From Dehalococcoidia bacterium (GTDB taxonomy: Bacteria; Chloroflexota; Dehalococcoidia; UBA2979): DNA of 64,000 nucleotides. The position numbers were made by a program, and so were the translations under genes. Shown in pieces: positions 52,142-60,945 of the stretch. The DNA is taken from contig JALOAL010000003.1 of the NCBI GenBank assembly GCA_023228825.1, positions 62,001 to 126,000 of the forward strand, in the 5' to 3' direction. Below the pieces are notes generated by a model, which was not told where the DNA came from, did no database searches, and saw only the letters and a list, made by a program, of their open reading frames with translations. The stretch's first letter is position 1. Every line of letters starts with the position of its first letter.

Positions 52142-54019
52142 TCAGGCATCGTCCTCGTCCGCCCCGTGGACGCCGGTCGCCCGCGCTGCCAGGGCCTGGC
52201 GCGCTTCCTCGTCCAGCAGGATATGCACCTCCGCCAGTTGCTCCGGGGTCACGCCAGCGGGCGCCCCCGTCAGCAGGTCTGACGCCGACTTCGTCTTCGG
52301 GAAGGCGATCACCTCTCGGATGTCGCGCTCACCGGCGAAGAGGGCCACCGTGCGGTCCAGGCCGGGCGCGATGCCGCCGTGCGGCGGTGCTCCGTAGCGG
52401 AACGCCTCCAGCATGTGGCCGAACTTCATCTGGGCCTCCTCCAGCGTGAGGCCCAGCGTGCGCAGCACCGCCAGTTGCGTCTCCCGCGAATGGATACGGA
52501 TGGAGCCCGAGGCGATCTCCTGGCCGTTGCACACCAGGTCGTAGGCGTTGGAGCGCACCGCGCCCGGGTCACTCTCCAGCAGCGCGACGTCTTCCGGGAA
52601 CGGCGCGGTGAAGAGGTGGTGCACGGCGCTCCAACGCTCGCCGTCCTCGTCCCACTCGAAAGCCGGGAACTCCGTGACGAAGAGGAAGTCCAGGCGCTCC
52701 GGGTCGGCCAGGTCGCGTTCCTCCGCCACCTGCCGCCGCAGCACGTCCAGCACCCGCGAGGTGAGCGCGTCCGGCCCGGCGGCGATCAGCAGCAGGTCGC
52801 CGCGCTTCGCCCCGCACGCCTTGCCGAGGGCTGCCAGGTCGTCCGGCGAGAAGAAGCGCGCGATCGGCGTCTTGATGTCGTCCGCGGCCAGGCCGTCCAG
52901 CGGCCCCTCGCCAGCGAACTGCACCCACACCAGGCCACTGGCCCCGGCGTCACGGGCCACCTCGGTCAGCGCGTCCAGCCCGCGGCGCGAGACGTCCGCG
53001 GCGCCTGGGACGGCAAAGCCACGTACGCGCCCGCCCTCCTGGACCACCTTCGCGAACACCTGGAACTCGGAGTTGCGCACGTATCCGCTCAGGTCGTGGA
53101 TCTCCAGCCCGTAGCGCGTGTCTGGCTTGTCCGTGCCGAATCGCTCCATGCACTCGGCATAGGTCAGGCGGGGGAAGGTCTCCGGGTAAGTGAAGCCGCC
53201 CACCTCCTGGCAGAGCCCCAGGTAGAGGCGCTCCGCTAGGTCCAGGACGTCCTCCTGCTCCACGAACGCCATCTCCACGTCCAACTGCGTGAACTCTGGC
53301 TGGCGGTCGCCGCGCAGGTCCTCGTCCCGGTAGCAGCGGGCGATCTGGTAGTACTTGTCCACCCCGGCCACCATCAGCAGTTGCTTCCACTGCTGTGGCG
53401 ACTGCGGCAGCGCGTAGAACGCACCGGGATGCACCCGCGAGGGCACCAGGTAGTCCCGTGCCCCCTCCGGCGTGGCCAGGCCCAGGACGGGCGTCTCCAC
53501 CTCGATGAAGCCGTCCGCGTCCATGAACTGCCGGATGAACTGGGTCACCTGGTGGCGCAGGCGCAGGTTGCGCTGCATGCGCTCGCGGCGCAGGTCCAGG
53601 TAGCGGTAGCGCAGGCGCGTGGCCTCCACGACGTCCGTCTCCTGGTTCACCGGGAACGGCGGCGTGTCCGCCTCGTTGAGCACCACGATCGAGGTCGCAG
53701 CGACCTCGATGCTGCCGGTGGGCATCTCCGGGTTCTCGGTGCCGTCCCGGCGCGCGACCACCTGCCCCTGCACCTGCACCACGTACTCCGAGCGCACGTC
53801 CGAGGCGGCCTCGAACGCGGGGGCGGCGTCCGGGTGGACGACCACCTGCACCAGCCCGGTGGAGTCGCGGAGGTCGAGGAAGACGAGGCCGCCGTGATCG
53901 CGGCGGCGGTGCACCCAGCCCGCGAGCGTCACCTGCTCGCCGGCGTGCTCCGCGCGCAACTGGCCGCAGCCGTGGGTCTTCAGCACCTGGCACTCCTCGA
54001 ACCCGCAGTCACGAGCCAT
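52142..54019 (-). CDS. aspS: Aspartyl-tRNA synthetase (probably non-discriminating)
   Basis: The 625-residue class II synthetase has an OB anticodon domain (LAGWVHRRRDHGGLVFLDLRD), motif 2 (YYQIARCYRDEDLRGDRQPEF), the bacterial GAD insert (about 300-430) and motif 3 (GIAPGLDRTVAL). His in RRRDHGG is the residue type linked to relaxed anticodon use in AspRS that also charge tRNA-Asn; this is suggestive only. ATG 54019 is used; 43 extra upstream codons are unconserved. It is divergent from the lipoprotein gene. Confidence 0.96.
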   Translation of the reverse strand: MARDCGFEECQVLKTHGCGQLRAEHAGEQVTLAGWVHRRRDHGGLVFLDLRDSTGLVQVVVHPDAAPAFEAASDVRSEYVVQVQGQVVARRDGTENPEMPTGSIEVAATSIVVLNEADTPPFPVNQETDVVEATRLRYRYLDLRRERMQRNLRLRHQVTQFIRQFMDADGFIEVETPVLGLATPEGARDYLVPSRVHPGAFYALPQSPQQWKQLLMVAGVDKYYQIARCYRDEDLRGDRQPEFTQLDVEMAFVEQEDVLDLAERLYLGLCQEVGGFTYPETFPRLTYAECMERFGTDKPDTRYGLEIHDLSGYVRNSEFQVFAKVVQEGGRVRGFAVPGAADVSRRGLDALTEVARDAGASGLVWVQFAGEGPLDGLAADDIKTPIARFFSPDDLAALGKACGAKRGDLLLIAAGPDALTSRVLDVLRRQVAEERDLADPERLDFLFVTEFPAFEWDEDGERWSAVHHLFTAPFPEDVALLESDPGAVRSNAYDLVCNGQEIASGSIRIHSRETQLAVLRTLGLTLEEAQMKFGHMLEAFRYGAPPHGGIAPGLDRTVALFAGERDIREVIAFPKTKSASDLLTGAPAGVTPEQLAEVHILLDEEARQALAARATGVHGADEDDA

Positions 54020-54142
54020 CCTCGCGCCCGCCCGTGTTGGGCGACGAGTGTCGCACGGCCACCCGATGGGTTCGAGGCGTGGCGCGGGGGGTGAGGTACG
54101 GTTCCCACGAGCATGTCGGCCGCCGGGCCGGGGGAGGGCGTA

Positions 54143-54679
54143 GTGCATCTCCGCAGCAGCCTCGTGGTTCTCTCCATCGTGTTCCTCGGCCGCGTCCTGA
54201 CGGGCTGCGATGGTTCTACATCGGTCGAACGCGCCACGCCGGGTTTTGCGCGGCTGAACACCGGCTTTGCTGCGAACCTCGCGGAGATCGACGATGCACT
54301 CTCCTTTTCCCTGCTGATGCCGGCGATCCCCGACATGTCCCTCCCTGGCCTCTTCGCCTGGGCTCCTTCCGGCTCAGAGCAAACGGAACCGTCCGCTGAC
54401 ATCGCAACGCTCATCTACCAGGAGGAAGTCGAGACGGTGGTGATCCACCAACGCTCAGACACGCTCCTCGCAGAGCAGGGCGCCATCGAAGGGGAGGTCG
54501 AGACGGAACGTGAGATCGATGGCGTACCGGTCGTCTTCGCGAAGAGTGATGACGGAGTCAGTCGGGTGATGGCCTTCGCCACATGCGGCACTCGCGTCCA
54601 GGCATACGGGGCACTGGAAGACTGGCCTGTGGATCGGCTCGCTGATCTGGTGCCCTACTTCGTCGGATCCTGCCCGTAA
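54143..54679 (+). CDS. Hypothetical lipoprotein, 178 aa
   Basis: I do not recognise this protein. From the GTG start with GGGGGAGGG about 5 bases upstream it begins VHLRSSLVVLSIVFLGRVLT and then a lipobox Cys (LTGC). The mature part is acidic, with IYQEEVETVVIHQRSD, VPVVFAKSDDG and a C-terminal VDRLADLVPYFVGSCP. Codon choice is clearly less G/C-biased than its neighbours (for example AGT, GAT and GGA codons), which may mean recent acquisition or low expression. Confidence 0.65.
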   Translation: MHLRSSLVVLSIVFLGRVLTGCDGSTSVERATPGFARLNTGFAANLAEIDDALSFSLLMPAIPDMSLPGLFAWAPSGSEQTEPSADIATLIYQEEVETVVIHQRSDTLLAEQGAIEGEVETEREIDGVPVVFAKSDDGVSRVMAFATCGTRVQAYGALEDWPVDRLADLVPYFVGSCP

Positions 54680-54701
54680 GCCCCGACAGGTGCGTGGTGG
54701 G

Positions 54702-55130
54702 TCAAGCGGCGGGCGTGGAGTCGGCAGCCGCACTCCGTGCGGCCTCGATGCGGCGGAGCCACAGGTCGCGGTCGTCGCCGTCTACGCGGAAGCGGAAGAT
54801 GCCTCGCGTCGATCGCACCTTCAGAGCATTCCGAGATGCCGGGATGAGGCCGAGGAAGCGGCTGCGCACCGGCGCCACCTCCTCGATCCCCTCGAAGGGG
54901 AGCGCCATGGCGTCGCGCTGCGCGCGCAGCGAGAACGGCGTGAACACAAGGCCCCTCGAGGTGACCGAGAGCAGCCCGCGCACCGGTTCCCCGCCGCGCT
55001 CGAGCGAGGCCTCGCCCTCGAACAACACGTCACGAGGCGGCGCCTTGACCAGGCGGCCACGCACGATCGGCAGCCCCTGCCGGACCACCCATTCGGCGAC
55101 CATCAAGGTGTACGGGCCGGGAAGCCACAT
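54702..55130 (-). CDS. PH/GRAM-like domain protein
   Basis: The 142-residue protein shows a beta-rich pattern like bacterial PH/GRAM domains: EGEASLERGGEPVRGLLSVT, RGLVFTPFSLR, the hydrophobic ALPFEGIEEVAPV, and a C-terminal helix RDLWLRRIEAAR. No membrane segment. Function unknown; such domains may bind lipids or proteins. The start could be ATG 55130 or the ATG nine codons later. Confidence 0.6.
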   Translation of the reverse strand: MWLPGPYTLMVAEWVVRQGLPIVRGRLVKAPPRDVLFEGEASLERGGEPVRGLLSVTSRGLVFTPFSLRAQRDAMALPFEGIEEVAPVRSRFLGLIPASRNALKVRSTRGIFRFRVDGDDRDLWLRRIEAARSAAADSTPAA

Positions 55131-55204
55131 GCATCCAGCGTAGGACGCCGCCCGGCCGGTGCGCGCATCGAGGGTGTGTCAGAGAGCGCGCGTGGCTCTC
55201 GAAC

Positions 55205-55615
55205 TCACGCCTCCTCGCCCAGCACGCGCTCGGGGGTGATGCGAACGACGACGCGTCCCAACTCGTCCAGTCGCGCGGAGAAGCGGTCCAGGTCGTAGTC
55301 CTCCGGCAGAGGGTCGCCCTGGTGCGCGCGGATGGCCATGATCGCGCGGTCGCGCTCCCGACCCTCGATGACCTCAGCGGCGCCGTAGACGATCACCTGG
55401 CGGCGGCCCTCCGGGACGAGCATTGAGACGCGAGGCTGGCGCAGCACGTTGCGGTACTTCGCGCGGTCCCGCGTGATCGAGATCAGGACGTGTTCACCGT
55501 CGTAGAGATAGGTGATCATCGACAACTGCGGTGAGCCGTCCTTGCGTCCGGTGCCCAGGATCCCCAGCGAACGCTCGCGGAGGTACTCCGCCTGCGCCTC
55601 GGTCATCACGCTCAT
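55205..55615 (-). CDS. PPOX class F420/FMN-binding split-barrel protein
   Basis: The 136-residue protein fits the pyridoxamine 5'-phosphate oxidase-like family: LRERSLGILGTGRKDGSPQL, then MITYLYDGEHVLISITRDRAKYRNVLRQPRVSMLV in outline, and AAEVIEGRERDRAIMAIR. Members of this length often bind F420 or FMN. The cofactor cannot be told here, and no F420 synthesis genes are in view. Confidence 0.85.
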   Translation of the reverse strand: MSVMTEAQAEYLRERSLGILGTGRKDGSPQLSMITYLYDGEHVLISITRDRAKYRNVLRQPRVSMLVPEGRRQVIVYGAAEVIEGRERDRAIMAIRAHQGDPLPEDYDLDRFSARLDELGRVVVRITPERVLGEEA

Positions 55616-55722
55616 GCCCGCACTCCCTTGTCCGCCTGCCGGTGGTGTGGGGATTCTAGCCGGGCGCGGATGCGGGACGGTTGACCGCCGTCCGTACGGG
55701 CGGCGCGGTGTACCCTCGCAGG

Positions 55723-57009
55723 GTGACGACCGACACCCTGCCCTCCACCGACCCCGCCGCTCCAGGTTCCGGCGACGGCGAGAAGCCCTCGCTGGCGCTG
55801 TACCTGCACATCCCGTTCTGCACGAGCAAGTGCGGCTACTGCGACTTCAACTCGTACGAGGGGCTGGAGCACCTGGAGCCGGACTACACACCCGCCCTGG
55901 TGCGCGAGATGGCCCTCTGGGCGCCCGCCGCGCGCAGGTTCCGCGTGGACACGATCTTCTTCGGCGGCGGCACCCCCTCGCTCACCTCGATCGACGACAT
56001 GCGCACCCTCGCCGAGGCGCTGCGCGACCAGTTCGACATTGCGCCGGACGTGGAGTGGAGCCTGGAGGCGAACCCCACGGAGTTGTCGCGCGAGCACCTG
56101 GAGGGCCTGCGCTCCATCGGCGTGAACCGGCTCTCCATGGGCGTGCAGTCCATGCACCCGGACGAACTGGAACTCCTGGAACGCCAGCACTCCCCGGAAC
56201 GCGTGGCGCAGGCCGTCGGGGACGCGCGTGCGGCCGGCTTCGAGAACATGAACCTGGATCTGATCTTCGGGCTCATCGGCCAGCCGCTGGAACGCTGGCA
56301 AGAGACGCTGGAGCGCGTGCTGGAGTTCAACCCGGAGCACCTCTCCTGCTACGCCCTGACCGTGGAACCCGGCACCGCGCTGTACTACCGCGTCTCCAAG
56401 GGCATCTTGCCGGAGCCAGACCCGGACGTGGCCGCCGACCAGTACGAGTGGACGCGGGCGCGCATGGCGCAGGCGGGCTACGAGCAGTACGAGATCTCCA
56501 ACTGGGCGAAGCCGGGCAGGACCTGCCGCCACAACCTGGTCTACTGGCACGCGCAGCCGTACCTGGGCATGGGCGCCGGCGCGCACTCCTTCTTCGTGGG
56601 GCGCCGCCTGGCCAACGTGGACGCCCCCAACCGCTACGTGGAGGCGGTGAACGAGTCGTTCGAGGAGCGCATGGCCACGGGCCGCGCCGAACTGCGCCAG
56701 GTGGCCGGCGGCGAGATACCGGACGACGCCACCCTGCGCGCGGACGCCATGATCCTGGGCCTGCGACTGCTGGAGGGCGTCTCCACCGCCGAGTTCGCCG
56801 CCCGCTTCGGCATGACGCCGGAGCAGGCCTTCCCGGAGGCGATCGTCCGCCACGAGGGCTTCGGGCTGATCGAACGCGCCGAGGGCCGTCTGCGGCTCAC
56901 GGAGCGCGGCCTGCTGCTGGCCAACGAGATCTTCATCGACCTGCTGCCGGACGAGCCCGCACCGCCGGGCGACTTCCCCACCCCGACGACCCCCTCAGCC
57001 GAGGCGTGA
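55723..57009 (+). CDS. hemW: HemW-like radical SAM haem chaperone
   Basis: The 428-residue radical SAM protein has the cluster motif Cys33-x3-Cys37-x2-Cys40 (PFCTSKCGYCDFNSY), without the extra Cys found in HemN coproporphyrinogen oxidase, which favours HemW, a haem-delivery protein. IFFGGGTPSLTS, EANPTELS and NRLSMGVQSM follow, and the HemN C-terminal domain (RHEGFGLIERAEGRLRLTERG) is present. The start is uncertain: GTG 55723 or TTG 55681. The zinc ribbon gene starts one base after the stop. Confidence 0.9.
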   Translation: MTTDTLPSTDPAAPGSGDGEKPSLALYLHIPFCTSKCGYCDFNSYEGLEHLEPDYTPALVREMALWAPAARRFRVDTIFFGGGTPSLTSIDDMRTLAEALRDQFDIAPDVEWSLEANPTELSREHLEGLRSIGVNRLSMGVQSMHPDELELLERQHSPERVAQAVGDARAAGFENMNLDLIFGLIGQPLERWQETLERVLEFNPEHLSCYALTVEPGTALYYRVSKGILPEPDPDVAADQYEWTRARMAQAGYEQYEISNWAKPGRTCRHNLVYWHAQPYLGMGAGAHSFFVGRRLANVDAPNRYVEAVNESFEERMATGRAELRQVAGGEIPDDATLRADAMILGLRLLEGVSTAEFAARFGMTPEQAFPEAIVRHEGFGLIERAEGRLRLTERGLLLANEIFIDLLPDEPAPPGDFPTPTTPSAEA

Positions 57010-57010
57010 G

Positions 57011-57295
57011 ATGGCGCTCCAGGTCTTCCGCTGCTCGCACTGCGGGCGGGAAGTCCTGGTCCGCGCGGCGGGCCCCCTGAGCGAGCACGAGGTGCGCCGG
57101 CGCATCCGCGAGGAGATGCAGCCGGACGCTGCCGGACCTCCGGCACGCCCTCAGTGGCCGGACCGCCTGCGCGACGATATCTGGGTGGGCGTCTCCGGAC
57201 ATCGCACGCACATCCCGCGCGCTTCCGCCCCGGACGACTGCCCCTCCTGCGGCCGCCCTGCACTCACGCTGGACCGCGTCATCGAGCCCGACTGA
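57011..57295 (+). CDS. Small zinc-ribbon protein, 94 aa
   Basis: The protein has two CxxC knuckles, FRCSHCGRE near the N-terminus and DDCPSCGRP near the C-terminus, separated by about 67 residues with a charged helix (EHEVRRRIREEM). It probably binds one zinc ion. Function unknown. Its ATG lies one base after the hemW stop, so it is translated by coupling and co-transcribed with hemW. Confidence 0.75.
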   Translation: MALQVFRCSHCGREVLVRAAGPLSEHEVRRRIREEMQPDAAGPPARPQWPDRLRDDIWVGVSGHRTHIPRASAPDDCPSCGRPALTLDRVIEPD

Positions 57296-57370
57296 GCCAC
57301 CCCTCGAACCCTCGGGACGCCTCGGACGAGGGCGGGCGGAGGGACGCAGAGGCCGCACGACAGACAAAGA

Positions 57371-57405
57371 GAACCGGGGCCGCTGCGGGGGAGCGGCCCC
57401 GGTTC
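57371..57405. terminator. Strong bidirectional terminator
   Basis: A 14-bp perfect stem (GAACCGGGGCCGCT and its complement) with a 7-base loop lies between convergent genes (zinc ribbon and dps), flanked by AAAGA and AATT. Confidence 0.85.
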
Positions 57406-57464
57406 CAATTCGCTTCCCGGCCGCCGGAGGGGTCAGCGGACGGTGCGTGCTGCGGGTGGTCGTA

Positions 57465-57956
57465 CTACTTCGCGTGCGCCCGCAGGAAGTAGGCGAACTG
57501 GTCGATCTGGCGGATCATCTCGACGTACAGATCCTCGGTCGCCTTGTCGTCGGCCTCGGCGGCCACGTCAGAGGCGGACTGGAACTGCGCCGAGCACTGC
57601 TCATAGCGGTCGACCAACTGCGTGATCGCCTGCTCCCAGTCGACCAGGCCGCTGGGGAAGTCGTCCAGCGTGCTGCGCTCCACGGCGTAGCGGACCGTGC
57701 CCTCGGCGGCGGCCTGCAGCGCTCGGACGCGCTCCGCGACGGTGTCTGCCATGGCGCGGACGGCGGTGGCCTGTTCGTCAAAGAGTTCGTGCACGGCGAT
57801 GAAATTCGGACCGGTGACGTTCCAGTGCGCCTGCTTGAGTTGCCAGTGCAGGTCGATCAGGTCAGCGAGGCGGGCGTTCAGCCCTTCGATCACAGTCGCG
57901 TTGCCGGTGGCGGCTGGGCGAGTCTTGGTCTTGGTGGAACCGTTCTTAGATGCCAT
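57465..57956 (-). CDS. dps: Dps family DNA-protection/ferritin-like protein
   Basis: The 163-residue protein forms a dodecamer that oxidises and stores iron and can protect DNA. It has the ferroxidase signature LIDLHWQLKQAHWNVTGPNF with HELFDEQ, and a Lys/Thr-rich N-terminal tail (ASKNGSTKTKTRPAATG) that could bind DNA. It has its own lower-GC upstream region between itself and secF. Confidence 0.93.
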   Translation of the reverse strand: MASKNGSTKTKTRPAATGNATVIEGLNARLADLIDLHWQLKQAHWNVTGPNFIAVHELFDEQATAVRAMADTVAERVRALQAAAEGTVRYAVERSTLDDFPSGLVDWEQAITQLVDRYEQCSAQFQSASDVAAEADDKATEDLYVEMIRQIDQFAYFLRAHAK

Positions 57957-58049
57957 TTCCTGGCCCCCGTTCTACTTCAACAACCATAGCGGGAGCGCTC
58001 CCGGCCCGGGTTAACCTGGCCGGTTGCAAATCACAAACTCGTAACAACT

Positions 58050-58059
58050 CGAAATTTCG
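58050..58059. promoter_or_regulatory. Palindrome CGAAATTTCG upstream of dps
   Basis: A perfect 10-bp palindrome sits about 95 bases before the dps start in an unusually AT-rich stretch (57960-58105), where the dps promoter must lie. A second short inverted repeat, GATATC..GATATC, is at about 58076-58103. Operator function is a guess. Confidence 0.35.
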
Positions 58060-58106
58060 CGCGCAATTCGGAGCGAGATATCACCGGATGTTGTGTGCGA
58101 TATCCG

Positions 58107-59387
58107 TCACGCTGCGCGCGCGGTGTCCTCCCCCGCGGCGCGCCGAGGCCGCAGGCGGCTGAACTCGCCCTGCTCCCAGGACACCAGCAACTGCGGCGCA
58201 ATGGCGATGCTGGAGTAGGTGGCGGCCACCAGGCCCACCAGGATCACCAGCAGGAACGTCTGGATCGTCACCCCGCCCAGCGCCAGCATGGCCACTACCG
58301 TCAGCAGCAGCGTGACCGAGGTGTTGAGCGACCTTGCCATGGTCTGCAGCAGCGCGGAGTTCAGGTTCTCCGCCAGCGGCGCGTTGGGCGCGCTGCGGAT
58401 GTTCTCCCGCAGGCGGTCGAACACCACGATCGTATCGTGGACGGAGAAGCCCACCACCGTGAGCAGGCCCGTCACGAACATCAGGTTGACCTCCGTACCG
58501 AAGAGCCAACCGAAGAGCGAGAACGCGCCCAGTACGATCACCACGTCATGCACCAGCGCCAGGATCGCGCAGGTGGCGTACCGGAACGGCCGAGGCAGCC
58601 CGGAGAAGGCGAACATCACGTAGGCCATGATGAACAGCGAGGCCACCGCCACCGCCACCGCGGCATTCCGCACCGCCGCGTCAGACACCACCGCGGACAC
58701 CGAGGCGAACTCCAGCACCTCGAAGCGTCCGAACTCGTCCAGGAGCGCCTGCTCGATGACCGTGCGCTCGCCGGCGTCCTGGGTCACCACCGGCCCGTCG
58801 TCCTCCGTCGCCTCCTGGAAGGCGTGCGTGTTCTGCTCGGCGACGTAGCCAATGACGCTGTCCACCACCACGCGGTAGACCGTGCCGTCCGGGCAGCGCC
58901 CCACCACCTCCACCACGGAGGCTTCCGTGCCGGCGGGCAGGCGGGCGGCCACGCCGCCCAGGTTGCAGGCGTCGCCCTGGAACGGGTTGCGCACCAGCAC
59001 CTCGCCCTGCGCGCCCTCCGCGCCCAGGACGAGCGTGCCGAGTTCGGTCAGCGGATCCGGGCCAATCGCGCTGCCCTGTGCATCGGCCTCCGGCTCCACC
59101 TCGGTGAAGGAACCGGGCGGGACCTCCAGTTCGGAGGTGCGGATCAGGTACTCGTTGGCGCCGGTGGACTGGATGCGCACCTCTGGGTGGCCCACGTCCG
59201 CGTACGCCTGGCGCAGGTCTTCCTGCGCCACCGTGCGCTCGAAGCGCACGAGCATCGTGGTGCCGGAGGTGAACTCGATGCCCGGGCGCAGCCCCACAGT
59301 GGCCAGCAACACCAGCGACACCAGCATGAGAGCGCCACTGCCCATGTAGAAGTAGCGCCGCGCCCCGACCAGGTCGATGCGCCTCAC
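58107..59387 (-). CDS. secF: Protein translocase subunit SecF
   Basis: The 426-residue membrane protein with SecD uses proton force to drive protein export. It has the first helix (YFYMGSGALMLVSLVLLATVG), FTSGTTMLVRFE, a periplasmic domain longer than usual (about residues 40-240), and TGLLTVVGFSVHDTIVVFDR in the membrane core. SecF is often about 310 residues, so the extra length lies in the external domain (THAFQEATEDDGPVVTQ). It overlaps secD by 4 bases. Confidence 0.95.
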   Translation of the reverse strand: MRRIDLVGARRYFYMGSGALMLVSLVLLATVGLRPGIEFTSGTTMLVRFERTVAQEDLRQAYADVGHPEVRIQSTGANEYLIRTSELEVPPGSFTEVEPEADAQGSAIGPDPLTELGTLVLGAEGAQGEVLVRNPFQGDACNLGGVAARLPAGTEASVVEVVGRCPDGTVYRVVVDSVIGYVAEQNTHAFQEATEDDGPVVTQDAGERTVIEQALLDEFGRFEVLEFASVSAVVSDAAVRNAAVAVAVASLFIMAYVMFAFSGLPRPFRYATCAILALVHDVVIVLGAFSLFGWLFGTEVNLMFVTGLLTVVGFSVHDTIVVFDRLRENIRSAPNAPLAENLNSALLQTMARSLNTSVTLLLTVVAMLALGGVTIQTFLLVILVGLVAATYSSIAIAPQLLVSWEQGEFSRLRPRRAAGEDTARAA

Positions 59388-60814
59388 GATGTGGCCCCTT
59401 CCGCCGGCGTCTCCGGCGTGACGTCAATGAACCAGTCCCGCTGCCGCGCGATGCGGGTGCCCACGAGCAGGCTCAGCAGCACTCGGGTCACGGTGATGGC
59501 GGAGAACATGGAGACCAGCACGCCCACGGCCAGCGTCACCGCGAAGCCCTGCACCAGGGGCGCGTCGAACGAGCCCAGCAGCGGCATCTCCACGCCACCG
59601 CCCAGCACGTACAGGATGCCGCAGGTGATGAGCGTGGTGACGTTGGAGTCACGGATGGAGGGCCAGGCGCGGGCGAACCCCGCCTCGATGGAACTGGCGT
59701 AGGAGCGTCCCGCGCGCAATTCCTCCTTCATGCGCTCGAAGATCAGGATGTTCGCGTCCACGGCCATGCCCACGGACAGCACGAACGCGCCGATGCCGGC
59801 GAGCGTCAGGGTGACGGGGATCAGTTTGAACACCGCCAGCGTCAGCACGGTGTAGACCACCAGCGCGATCGCCGCCAGTACGCCCGGCAGCCGGTAGTAG
59901 AGGATCATGAAGAGCGCCACCAGCATCAGGCCGATCTCGCCCGCCAGCACGGACTGCTGGACGGAGTCCTCGCCCAGCGTGGCGTCCACGGTCTGCTCCT
60001 GGAGCACCGTCAGTTCCAGCGGGAGCGCACCGGCGTTCAACTGCACGACGAGTTCACGCGCGCGCTGCAGGCCCAGGCCGGTGATGCTGCCGGAGTCCGT
60101 GATCACCGTGTTCACCATGGGCGCGGAGAGCAGTTCCTGGTCCAGGAAGATGGCGATCTGCTCGTTCAGGTGGCGGCTGGTGATCTGGCCGAAGAGGTCG
60201 CCGCCGATGTCCTGGAACTCGAAGCCGACGAAGGGGTTGCCCACGGCATCGAAGCCCACGTAGGCGTTGGACTTCAGGTATTGGCCGGTCAGGGCCACCT
60301 CCTGGCCGTCGATCTGGCCGGTGGCGACCTGCCACAGTCCGGCCGGGTCACAGGCCCCGGTGGTCGGCTGACTGCCCGCGGGGACGGCTTCGCAGAAGCG
60401 CAACTGCGCCGTGCGGCCCAGCAGCGAGCGGGCTTCGTCCGGCGTGAGGCCCGGCAACTGCACGGAGATGTTGGTCTGTCCCTGTCGCGTGATCTCCGCC
60501 TCTGACACGCCCGTGGCGTCCACGCGGCGCCGGAGCGTGCTCGCGGTGCCCTCCATCACGGAGTCCAGGTCGCCGTCGAAGTTCTCGGGCACCTCGGCGC
60601 GTAGCAGGAGGCGCGTGCCCCCCTGCAGGTCGAGGCCCAGTCGCATCTCCCGCCGCTCGAAGTCGCCGATGGCGATGCCCCGGCCCTCTGGCCACGGGAT
60701 GCCCGCCGGCAGGAAACGGTCTGGCTGGGACGGCCAGATGAAGTACAGGGAAACCCCGGTCAGGAGGATGATCCCCAGGAGCGGTAGATACTTGCGGACC
60801 ACGGGCGCCTTCAC
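59384..60814 (-). CDS. secD: Protein translocase subunit SecD
   Basis: The 476-residue subunit has an N-terminal helix, the LGLDLQGGTRLLL signature, a P1 periplasmic domain, and the C-terminal membrane core with FVLSVGMAVDANILIFERMKEEL in part. It starts at GTG 60814. The operon order is def-yajC-acidic protein-secD-secF. A 131-base gap separates it from the acidic gene, so it may have an additional promoter. Confidence 0.96.
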   Translation of the reverse strand: MKAPVVRKYLPLLGIILLTGVSLYFIWPSQPDRFLPAGIPWPEGRGIAIGDFERREMRLGLDLQGGTRLLLRAEVPENFDGDLDSVMEGTASTLRRRVDATGVSEAEITRQGQTNISVQLPGLTPDEARSLLGRTAQLRFCEAVPAGSQPTTGACDPAGLWQVATGQIDGQEVALTGQYLKSNAYVGFDAVGNPFVGFEFQDIGGDLFGQITSRHLNEQIAIFLDQELLSAPMVNTVITDSGSITGLGLQRARELVVQLNAGALPLELTVLQEQTVDATLGEDSVQQSVLAGEIGLMLVALFMILYYRLPGVLAAIALVVYTVLTLAVFKLIPVTLTLAGIGAFVLSVGMAVDANILIFERMKEELRAGRSYASSIEAGFARAWPSIRDSNVTTLITCGILYVLGGGVEMPLLGSFDAPLVQGFAVTLAVGVLVSMFSAITVTRVLLSLLVGTRIARQRDWFIDVTPETPAEGATS

Positions 60815-60945
60815 TCTTCACTGCCTGCGTTCGCCGGGGAGGGGCCGGCCGGCCCGCGGGCCGATGATGGGAGCAGCGCAGCCGACAGGCTACCGCCGTG
60901 GTCGCTCACGCGCGATGGGGTTCCGGAGATCAGGCTGAGCGAACC

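Noticed and set aside
54060..54080. GGTTCGA-like sequence suggesting a tRNA T-arm
   Set aside because: No flanking cloverleaf pairing or anticodon arm can be drawn; it lies in the gap beside aspS.
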